Assembly: GCA_038562375.1 (NCBI GenBank)
Contig: JBCFAY010000008.1
Coordinates: 62,001-126,000, forward strand
Direction of reading: 5' to 3'
Source of the DNA: JBCFAY01 sp038562375
Lineage (GTDB): Bacteria > Bacillota > Clostridia > Christensenellales > CAG-138
Length of the DNA: 64,000 bases
Numbering within the stretch: the stretch's first letter is position 1; the number at the start of each line of letters is the position of its first letter. Below are positions 56,788 to 64,000 of this stretch, piece after piece. The translations under genes were made by a program, and so were the position numbers. The notes below the pieces were generated by a model. The model was not told where the DNA came from, searched no databases, and saw nothing but the letters and a program-made list of their open reading frames with translations.

Positions 56788-56849
56788 CTGTATGCTCCCT
56801 TCCTTTTTTCTTTATTTATGGATGAAACGCAGACGTAGTTGTAGTGTGT

Positions 56850-57030
56850 GTGAATGTTGTGAATAAGTGGATTTTAACCAGTTCCGTAAAGAAACGGAAG
56901 GTGTGTACCGTTTGTTAAACCTCTGTTGGCCGGAGGTCGTCCTATCCACATCTTCCACAGGCTGGAAGTTGTCCTCTTGCGTTTCACAGTACTTATCCAC
57001 CATTGTTGATAATTCTGTGGATAAATTCAT
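56850..57030. other. oriC: oriC-like cluster of DnaA boxes between dnaA and dnaN
   Basis: Boxes near the TTATCCACA consensus: perfect on the minus strand at 57016-57024 (TGTGGATAA), TTATCCACC at 56993-57001, CTATCCACA at 56942-56950 and TGTGAATAA at 56858-56866. AT-rich flanks lie around 56860-56930 and 57003-57035. This is a plausible origin or part of one; no function is demonstrated by sequence alone. Confidence 0.75.
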
Positions 57031-57056
57031 TCTATAACGGCGAGTATTCCATGCCG

Positions 57057-58373
57057 CTATTCCTTGATTCTTGTAATGATGTCGTTGATGGTTGTCTCCA
57101 GAGACGGGGTCCCGGAAACGGAAGAAAATATCTTATCGACCGCGTGTATGACCGTCGAATGATCCTTGCCGCCGAAGGAGAGGCCGATATCGTCGAACGT
57201 GGCTTCCGTCAGGGTGCGGCAAAGATACATCGCGATCTGGCGCGGGAAGGAAACGCGGCGATCCCTGCGGTTGGAGCAAAGATCCGAGACGGTGATCGAG
57301 TAATAATCCGATACCATCTCCTGTATGAGGTCGACGGTGATCGTGCGCCGCGCGGTGCTTGGCAGAATGTCCTTGAGCGCGATCTGCGCAAGATCGAGGT
57401 TGATCGGCTGCTTCTGAATTTTAGAGAACGCGATCACGCGCGTGAGAACTCCCTCAAGCTCGCGGATGTTCGATTTTACCTTTTCCGCGATGAATTGAAG
57501 AACCTCCGGATCGATATCGAGGTTTTCGATCATCGCCTTGTTGCGCAATATCGCGATCCTCGTCTCAAGATCCGGGGATTGGATATCGACGATCAGTCCC
57601 CATTCAAACCGCGTGCGGAGGCGCTCTTCGAGCGTCGGGATCTCGCGGGGCTGCTTGTCCGAACTGATGACGATCTGCTTGGAAGCGCCGTGTAAAGAAT
57701 TAAACGTATGGAAGAATTCCTCCTGCGCGAATTCCTTGCCCGCGATAAACTGGATATCGTCGATCATCAGTACGTCGACGTTGCGGTAGCGCGCTCTAAA
57801 CTGCGCGTTCTTGTTGGTGCGGATCGCCTCGATAAGCTCGTTCGTGAACGTTTCGCTCGTGATGTACATGATCTTGAGCGACGGGAGCTTTTGGAGAATA
57901 TGGTGCCCGATCGCGTGCATCAGGTGCGTTTTGCCCAGTCCGACGCCTCCATAGATAAACAGAGGATTGTACGCTTTCGCCGGGTTTTCGGCGACGGCGA
58001 GCGACGCCGCGAACGCGAAGTTGTTCGAGCTCCCGATAACGAAGGTATCGAACTGATAGCGCGGGTTGAGCGAAAGCCGCTCGGCGGAGGAGCCTTCCTC
58101 CTCGGTGATATAGTTCTTGCGCTCGCCGGGCGCGATGAACACGATATGATATTCCGTGCCGTTGATCTCGTTGATCGTCTTTTCGAAGGAGGCGCGGTAG
58201 AAATTATTGAGGGTATTGCGGTTAAAATCGTTGTCCGCCTCGAGTATGAGGGCGTTGTTTTTGATGCCGATGGGCTTGAGGTTCTTTACCCAGGAGTTAA
58301 AGCTAAGATCCGTCATGTCCCGCTGGATCGCGCGCAAGGATCTCTCCCAGATTAACTGAGCATTCGTTTGCAT
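57057..58373 (-). CDS. dnaA: Chromosomal replication initiator protein DnaA
   Basis: 438 residues from the ATG at 58373 (GGAGG upstream); the frame continues upstream without homology. Domain I (MQTNAQLIWERSLRAIQRDM..), domain III AAA+ with Walker A GGVGLGKTHLMHAIG, Walker B VLMIDDIQF, sensor 1 IVISSDKQPREI and the arginine-finger region (LEERLRTRFEWGL), and domain IV with the DnaA-box recognition helix DHSTVIHA. It opens oriC. Complete and typical. Confidence 0.98.
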   Translation of the reverse strand: MQTNAQLIWERSLRAIQRDMTDLSFNSWVKNLKPIGIKNNALILEADNDFNRNTLNNFYRASFEKTINEINGTEYHIVFIAPGERKNYITEEEGSSAERLSLNPRYQFDTFVIGSSNNFAFAASLAVAENPAKAYNPLFIYGGVGLGKTHLMHAIGHHILQKLPSLKIMYITSETFTNELIEAIRTNKNAQFRARYRNVDVLMIDDIQFIAGKEFAQEEFFHTFNSLHGASKQIVISSDKQPREIPTLEERLRTRFEWGLIVDIQSPDLETRIAILRNKAMIENLDIDPEVLQFIAEKVKSNIRELEGVLTRVIAFSKIQKQPINLDLAQIALKDILPSTARRTITVDLIQEMVSDYYSITVSDLCSNRRDRRVSFPRQIAMYLCRTLTEATFDDIGLSFGGKDHSTVIHAVDKIFSSVSGTPSLETTINDIITRIKE

Positions 58374-58414
58374 GAAGAACCTCCTTACGGCACAACATAG
58401 AACTCTATCACAAT

Positions 58415-58443
58415 ATGATAACAAATTAATCGCCATAACGCAA
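58415..58443 (-). promoter_or_regulatory. Candidate promoter of dnaA
   Basis: Minus strand -35 TTGCGT (58438-58443), 17-nt spacer, -10 TATCAT (58415-58420). The rest of 58444-58797 shows no gene; a G/A-tetraloop hairpin (about 58727-58756) may end gdhA transcripts. Confidence 0.5.
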
Positions 58444-58797
58444 AGGAAATTCCAAGCTAAAATCAGCCGTTTGTGGTGCAAAAACGAGCAATTTAACCAA
58501 GAATTATCCTGCTGTGGGTGTGAAACTATGCGCCGCGGTCAGTATGCCGCTGCCAAATGACAAATGAACGGGACACATTCTCTTGTTCCTTGGATGGAAA
58601 GGAACCCGCTGCCTTTGAGCCCCGGGGTTTGAGCGGCACTGCCGACGCCCTGCGATGCTCCGGCTGCTCATCCCCGGGAATACTACATAACGCCGGAATT
58701 TCCAACGGATCCTTCCGTTTGCGCAACAACGAAGGAAAGGCAGCTTTCGCTCCCCTTCCTCCGTCGAAGTATATGAGGTTGGTTATGGGTGGCGGAT

Positions 58798-60144
58798 TTA
58801 GATCAGGCCCTGCTGAAGCATCGCTTCGGCGACCTTCATGAACCCGGCGATGTTCGCGCCGGCGACGAGGTTGTAGCCGAGGCCGGACTGCGCCGCGGCG
58901 TTGGCGGACATGTCGTGGATGTTCTTCATGATCTGCTTGAGCTTCTCGTCGACTTCCTCGGCCGTCCAGTTGTAGCGCATGGAGTTCTGGCTCATCTCGA
59001 GCGCGCTGGTCGCGACGCCTCCCGCGTTGACCGCCTTGGACGGAGCGACGATCAGGCCCTTCTTCTGCAGATATTCGAGCGCGTCGTTCGTGGTGGGCAT
59101 GTTGGAGACCTCGATGTAGTACTTCACGCCGTTCTTCACAAGCTGCTCGGCTTCCTTCATGCCGACCTCGTTCTGCGTGGCGCAGGGCATGGCGACGTCG
59201 ACTTTGACCCCCCAGGGCTTCTGGCCGGCGAAAAACTGTGCGCCGAACTTATCCGCATAATCCTGGCAGCGGTCGCGGCCGGATGTGCGCATCTCGACGA
59301 GGTAATCGATTTTTTCTTCGGTGTTTACGCCGTCGGGGTCGTAGACATAACCGTCCGGGCCGGAGAGCGTGACGACCTTGCCGCCGAACTCGGTGATCTT
59401 CTTCGCGGCGCCCCAGGCAACGTTGCCAAAGCCCGAGAGCGCGAAGGTCTTGCCGCTGAAGGAGTCGCCCTCGTGCTTGAACACCTCGGCGACGTAATAG
59501 GTCGCGCCGTAGCCGGTGGCCTCGGGGCGGATAAGGCTCCCGCCGTAGGAAAGGCCTTTGCCGGTCAAAACGCCGTTTTCAAACGCGCCGCGCAGGCGGC
59601 GGTACTGGCCGTAAAGATAGCCGATCTCGCGCGCGCCCACGCCGATATCGCCGGCCGGAACATCCACGTCCGGGCCGATGTGGCGGAACAGCTCGCTCAT
59701 GAAGGCCTGGCAGAAGCGCATGATCTCGTTGTCGCTCTTGCCGCGCGGGTCGAAGTCCGAACCGCCCTTGCCGCCGCCGATGGGCAGGCTCGTGAGGGAG
59801 TTTTTAAACGTCTGCTCGAACGCGAGGAATTTCATGATGCCGAGATATACGGAAGGGTGGAACCTTAGGCCGCCCTTGTACGGGCCGATCGCGCCGTTGA
59901 ACTGCACGCGGTATCCGCGGTTGACCTGCACGCGGCCCGCGTCGTCCATCCAGGTTACGCGGAACTCGATCACGCGCTCGGGCTCCACCATGCGCTCGAG
60001 CAGCGCCTGCTTTTCGTATTCAGGATGCTTTTCGACGACGACCTCCAGGGATTTAAAGACCTCTTCCACGGTCTGTATAAACTCCGGCTCGTTGGCGTCG
60101 CGTTTTTTTACGCTGTCCAATACCTTTTGCATATACGCGTTCAT
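58798..60144 (-). CDS. gdhA: NAD(P)-dependent glutamate dehydrogenase, hexameric class
   Basis: 448 residues of the GDH-I type. Substrate site GPYKGGLRFHPSVYLGIMKFLAFEQTFKNSL, catalytic GGGKGGSDFDP with the conserved lysines, DVPAGDIGVGAREIGYLYGQY, and the NADP-type Rossmann region FALSGFGNVAWGAAKKI. Interconverts 2-oxoglutarate plus ammonium and L-glutamate; the length and motifs fit the NADP(H)-preferring clostridial and enterobacterial enzymes. A perfect TTGACA promoter lies upstream; the gene is unlinked to the origin genes on either side in function. Confidence 0.97.
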   Translation of the reverse strand: MNAYMQKVLDSVKKRDANEPEFIQTVEEVFKSLEVVVEKHPEYEKQALLERMVEPERVIEFRVTWMDDAGRVQVNRGYRVQFNGAIGPYKGGLRFHPSVYLGIMKFLAFEQTFKNSLTSLPIGGGKGGSDFDPRGKSDNEIMRFCQAFMSELFRHIGPDVDVPAGDIGVGAREIGYLYGQYRRLRGAFENGVLTGKGLSYGGSLIRPEATGYGATYYVAEVFKHEGDSFSGKTFALSGFGNVAWGAAKKITEFGGKVVTLSGPDGYVYDPDGVNTEEKIDYLVEMRTSGRDRCQDYADKFGAQFFAGQKPWGVKVDVAMPCATQNEVGMKEAEQLVKNGVKYYIEVSNMPTTNDALEYLQKKGLIVAPSKAVNAGGVATSALEMSQNSMRYNWTAEEVDEKLKQIMKNIHDMSANAAAQSGLGYNLVAGANIAGFMKVAEAMLQQGLI

Positions 60145-60231
60145 ACCATGATTCCTCCGAAAAAAATTTCATATATCGGAAAGGGGCGATCCCTTTCAAA
60201 ATGCAATCCTTGATTCATGACCTCTAGGAAC

Positions 60232-60260
60232 ATCATAGTATTCCAAAGATGATATGTCAA
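60232..60260 (-). promoter_or_regulatory. Promoter of gdhA
   Basis: Minus strand -35 TTGACA (60255-60260), 17-nt spacer, -10 TATGAT (60232-60237). Confidence 0.85.
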
Positions 60261-60577
60261 TAAAAATATCGAATATATTCTACGGGTATACTTTTCCTGA
60301 TCCGGTTTAATATTGATGAAAAATCGCCGGATTTAGGCATTTTTCGGCAATCGTGCCCCGGGGCGAATGCCCGTTTTTTCCGCCCGGCTGTTTGAACCAT
60401 AGGATTCCGACAAGCATAACCGTGCAGGAATTCCTTCATAATTCTGAGCTTCCCTTCTATTTTTCCCTCCTTTGCGCGCACTATTCCGGCGGCGATGCAG
60501 AGAGGCTGCGATCGAATTTCATGGCGGCGTATTTTTGTCGTTTTTTTCCGCAATGGGGAAATTTTTTTGGCGCGCGA

Positions 60578-60606
60578 TTGTTTCATGTGAAACAATCCTC
60601 TATAAT
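60578..60606 (+). promoter_or_regulatory. Promoter of parA-parB, overlapping parS
   Basis: -35 TTGTTT (60578-60583), 17-nt spacer, -10 TATAAT (60601-60606). The spacer and -35 contain the parS palindrome, so ParB bound at parS would cover the promoter. Confidence 0.75.
60579..60594. other. parS: parS partition site
   Basis: TGTTTCA-TG-TGAAACA, the Bacillota parS consensus (TGTTNCACGTGAAACA) except one base at the centre; the flanks extend the palindrome to GATTGTTTCA/TGAAACAATC. It is 147 nt upstream of parA and about 2.2 kb from dnaA. The remainder of 60261-60740 shows no gene. Confidence 0.9.
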
Positions 60607-60740
60607 GAATAAATAGCAACAACAACAGGTTGCCCCAGGGGCCGCCTCTGCGCGTGCCTTTTGCGGACAAGTCCCTGTTTCCCGGTTTCCGGCCGCACCT
60701 ACAGCGGGCGTTTCGCCCTATCATCCCCTTGGAGGACACA

Positions 60741-61513
<773 letters not shown>

Positions 61514-61517
<4 letters not shown>

Positions 61518-62371
61518 GCAAAGCAGTGAAAAAGGGCCTTGGGCGCGGGCTTGACGCGCTGCTTGGGGAGTTTTCCGCACAGCCCGAGCGCGATTTGCAG
61601 AAGCTTCCCGTCAACCAGATCGATCCGAACCGCGAGCAGCCGCGCAAACAATTCGATGAGGAAAAGCTGGCGGAGCTCGCCGATTCGCTGCGCCGCCACG
61701 GCATGATGCAGCCTATCATCGTGAGAAAGACCGGCGAAAGGTATGCGATCGTCGCGGGCGAGCGCCGCTACCGTGCGGCGCGCAAGGCGGGCTTGTCCGA
61801 GGTTCCCGTGATCGTGCGCGAGGTCGAGGATGCCGAGATTATGGAGATCGCCCTGATCGAAAACCTTCAGCGCGAGGATCTGAACCCGGTCGAGGAAGCG
61901 GCAGCGATCCGTTTTTTGATGCAACAGCACGACCTGACCCAAGAAGAAGTGGCCGAGCGCATCAGCAAAAGCCGCCCCGCCATCGCGAACGCGTTGAGGC
62001 TTTTGGGGCTGCCCGAGCCGGTGCAGAAATTCCTGCGCGAGGGCAAGCTTTCCGCGGGTCACGCGCGTGCGCTCGCCGCGCTCAAGGACGAGACGGCGCT
62101 GCTTCGCATCGCGAAGGAAACGATAGAGCGCGGGTATTCGGTAAGGCATGTCGAGGAACTTGTAAAAGCCGCCCTTAGCGAAAAGAAGCCCGCGCCCCGC
62201 CGCGAAAAACGCGTGCTGCCGGAGCTGTTTGCAGCGCAGGAGACGCTTCGGGAGCGCCTCAAGACGCGCGTTCGCATCGACGGGAACGAGAAGAAGGGCC
62301 GCATCGTGATAGAATACTATTCAAGCGGCGATCTCGAGCGGATCTACGATCTTATCGGCAGCGAGCGGTGA
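61514..62371 (+). CDS. parB: Chromosome-partitioning CTPase ParB (Spo0J)
   Basis: 285 residues. It begins [19 protein letters not shown]; the CTP-binding/clamp domain has [20 protein letters not shown] and the box [20 protein letters not shown]; box II is [17 protein letters not shown]; the helix-turn-helix that reads parS is [24 protein letters not shown], followed by [12 protein letters not shown]. The C-terminal dimerisation domain ends IYDLIGSER. Translated coupled to parA (ATGA). Confidence 0.97.
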
Positions 62372-62654
62372 TTCCGTCCTAAATGCGCGAGCTCGTGTTC
62401 AGCAAAGCACACGCTTGCCGAGGCAGCGCGATTTTGCTAAAATGCGGAGCTTCGCCGCAACCAGGCGCAATTTCCTATCTATATGGGACCTTCTTCTGTC
62501 GTGCCGCGCTTTGACGGGGCGCTGTAAAACCGCACAAGGCGGCGCAAAACCTCCGTTATTCTGGGACATGTTCCAGAAGATGCCATGCCATAATCCGTTC
62601 AAATATTGTTTAAGGTTTATACACATTAACAGGGATTGGAAGTTGGAACTTGAA

Positions 62655-62685
62655 ACGGGCAGCAGTATAGGGCTGTCCGTTTTTT
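62655..62685 (+). terminator. Terminator downstream of parB
   Basis: ACGGGCAGC-AGTATAGG-GCTGTCCGT followed by TTTTT. It lies 284 nt after the parB stop; 62372-62654 shows no gene. Confidence 0.8.
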
Positions 62686-62807
62686 GTTGCTTCCAGGGGT
62701 TTCCAGGGACCGCCTTTTTGCCATGGTCATTCTGGCAGACATGCCAGGTATTGCATTTTGCACCGGCGGACAAACGTGTTACTGTACACAAAAAGGGAGG
62801 TGCCTTA

Positions 62808-64000
62808 ATGAAGAAACGTATTATTTCACTGGTGTTGGCAATCGCGCTGATGCTCTTCGGTACGGTTGCGGTCGCGTCCGCCCAGACGACGACAGCTTGC
62901 GGGAGCGACTTTTTGAACCGCTTCCTCTCGAATTGCTCCAACTCCGCTACGGCGGCATCGTGTTCGGAGCTCATGAGCCGGTTTGTTAACAGCAACGGCC
63001 AGCTTTGCAGCCAATCGGGTCTCAATGACGACCTCTCGGCGGCGCTCGTGAACTCGGCAAAATCCTCTTGCCCGAGCAGCGCGGTCAAAGCGGCGCTGGC
63101 CGCGACGGATGATTCGTCCTCCGATCAAAACAGCGCCGGCTCCGATCAGAGCACCGGCACTTGTTCGAACGGCAGCACCTGTAAGGACAACGTCTGCTCC
63201 AACGGCAGCACCTGCAAGGACGGCGTCTGCTCCGACGGCAGCACCTGCACCAACGGCGCAAACGGCTCGACCGGCACTTGCTCCAACGGCAGCACCTGCA
63301 AGGACGGCGTCTGCTCCGACGGCAGCACCTGCACCAACGGCGCAAACGACGCGACCGGCACTTGCTCCAACGGCAGCACCTGCAAGGACAACGTCTGCTC
63401 CAACGGCAGCACCAGCACGAGCGGCGGCAGCACCAACGGCAGCACCTGCACCAACGGCAGCAGCTCCTGCCCCACGAACGTAGCGGGCAACACATCCTGC
63501 CCCAGCGGCAGCAACCTGTACGACATCGTATGCAACCTGCTCAAGGGCTGCGGCCTGAGCGTTTCCGCGGGCAACACCTGCAAGAACAACACAGGCGCCA
63601 ACGCGAATCCCAACTCGGGTTCCAGCGCTCAGACGCCCGCGCCGACCACCGCTCCCACTCAGGGCTCGTCCACGAATGCGGACAACCTCTCCTATGAGGA
63701 GCAGGTGCTTAAGCTGGTCAACGAGCAGCGCGCTTCCAACGGGCTTTCCGCCCTGACGCTCAACGCGAGCATCTCGAACCTCGCGCGCGCCAAATCGCAG
63801 GATATGCACGACAAAAACTACTTCTCGCACACCAGCCCGACCTACGGCTCCGCGTTCGATATGCTCAAAGCCGCGAACATCTCCTACCGCACGGCGGGCG
63901 AGAACATCGCGATGGGCTATGCGACGCCCCAGGCCGTGGTGAACGCGTGGATGAATTCCCCCGGACATCGCGCCAACATCCTCAACAGCGGCTATACGCA
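62808..64000 (+). CDS. Secreted CAP-domain protein with cysteine-rich tandem repeats (3' end missing)
   Basis: 397 codons up to the right edge. Signal peptide (MKKRIISLVLAIALMLFGTV, probable cut after ASA-25). Residues 26-110 hold paired cysteines and helices (YkwD-like prodomain or spacer). Residues 119-215 are a repeat of CSNGSTCKDNV/CSDGSTCTNG units with an 11-residue step and a 28-residue super-repeat, two cysteines per unit; after a Thr/Pro linker (260-292) a CAP/SCP domain follows (LVNEQRASNGL, His341 in YFSHTSP, GENIAMG, SPGHRANILN). CAP proteins are often secreted; activity is unknown. ATG 62808 with GGGAGG upstream. The domain is cut off after about residue 397. Confidence 0.88.
   Translation, partial: MKKRIISLVLAIALMLFGTVAVASAQTTTACGSDFLNRFLSNCSNSATAASCSELMSRFVNSNGQLCSQSGLNDDLSAALVNSAKSSCPSSAVKAALAATDDSSSDQNSAGSDQSTGTCSNGSTCKDNVCSNGSTCKDGVCSDGSTCTNGANGSTGTCSNGSTCKDGVCSDGSTCTNGANDATGTCSNGSTCKDNVCSNGSTSTSGGSTNGSTCTNGSSSCPTNVAGNTSCPSGSNLYDIVCNLLKGCGLSVSAGNTCKNNTGANANPNSGSSAQTPAPTTAPTQGSSTNADNLSYEEQVLKLVNEQRASNGLSALTLNASISNLARAKSQDMHDKNYFSHTSPTYGSAFDMLKAANISYRTAGENIAMGYATPQAVVNAWMNSPGHRANILNSGYT
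63195..63362 (+). repeat. Two 84-bp direct repeats in the CAP gene
   Basis: 63195-63278 and 63279-63362 each encode a 28-residue block CSNGSTCKDGV-CSDGSTCTNGAN-x2-TGT; a partial third copy follows and a partial copy precedes (from 63162). The period is an exact multiple of three, so copy-number change keeps the frame. Confidence 0.9.

Noticed and set aside
62399..63088. A 229-codon minus-strand frame downstream of parB
   Set aside because: Runs across the plus-strand terminator and the CAP gene; no domain recognisable.
63162..63452. The repeat array at the right edge as a CRISPR
   Set aside because: The repeats are coding, in frame, back-to-back with no spacers of constant length, and part of a secreted protein.

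Overview
The window is a high-GC, gene-dense stretch of a Clostridia-like (Bacillota) chromosome spanning the replication-origin region. This rests on the minus-strand series dnaA, dnaN, recF, remB, gyrB, gyrA, on parA-parB with a parS site on the other side of dnaA, and on an anaerobe's enzymes: pyruvate:ferredoxin oxidoreductase, a selenocysteine formate dehydrogenase with NuoE/NuoF partners, a proton-pumping pyrophosphatase, a flavodiiron protein and NADP-type glutamate dehydrogenase. No genus can be assigned from the sequence alone. No rRNA, tRNA, CRISPR array, prophage or insertion sequence was recognised.

Layout. 0-0.7 kb: an ArsR repressor and a COG0701-type permease running off the left edge, each preceded by an ATATCAA/TTGAT operator. 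0.8-4.7 kb: a tightly overlapping FecCD/FecE/FecB-type metal or chelate importer operon with an embedded methyltransferase. 4.7-5.25 kb: a non-coding, hairpin-rich region. 5.3-22 kb: mostly minus-strand housekeeping genes (PHP phosphatase, FprA, MFS exporter, metallo-hydrolases, NUDIX, GT-C transferase, prolyl-tRNA editing protein, RlmH, CPBP protease, WalJ-like hydrolase, MurA, CorA, M23-like protein, HisC), with a promoter-driven candidate non-coding RNA near 10.6 kb. 22-28.6 kb: plus-strand PFOR and H+-pyrophosphatase. 29-38 kb: a lipoprotein, then mobA, a P-loop protein, nuoE, nuoF, fdhA (UGA decoded as selenocysteine) and moeA. These form one functional block that makes Mo/W-bis-PGD cofactor and uses it in an NAD-linked formate dehydrogenase; a stand-alone Mop protein lies at 40.4 kb. 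38-40 kb: two less GC-rich membrane-protein genes. 40.4-51.3 kb: deaminase, alpha/beta hydrolase, C26 peptidase, CCA-adding enzyme, gyrA, gyrB, remB, recF. 51.6-55.7 kb: a two-component system, two small exported proteins and a GNAT gene separate recF from dnaN. 55.7-58.4 kb: dnaN, oriC-like DnaA boxes, dnaA. 58.8-62.4 kb: gdhA, parS, parA, parB. The right edge is a secreted CAP-domain protein with a cysteine-rich repeat region.

Functional links. PFOR, the formate dehydrogenase module, the pyrophosphatase and FprA fit a fermentative or acetogenic-type anaerobe. The parA promoter overlaps parS, which implies ParB autoregulation. Several operons show 4-nt start/stop overlaps (ATGA, GTGA, TTGA). 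Least explained by known families are the cysteine-rich repeats of the CAP protein, the 10.4-10.65 kb transcript candidate, the 4.7-5.2 kb structured region, the long leader of the pyrophosphatase gene, and a stand-alone protein resembling the N-terminal and DALR parts of arginyl-tRNA synthetase.
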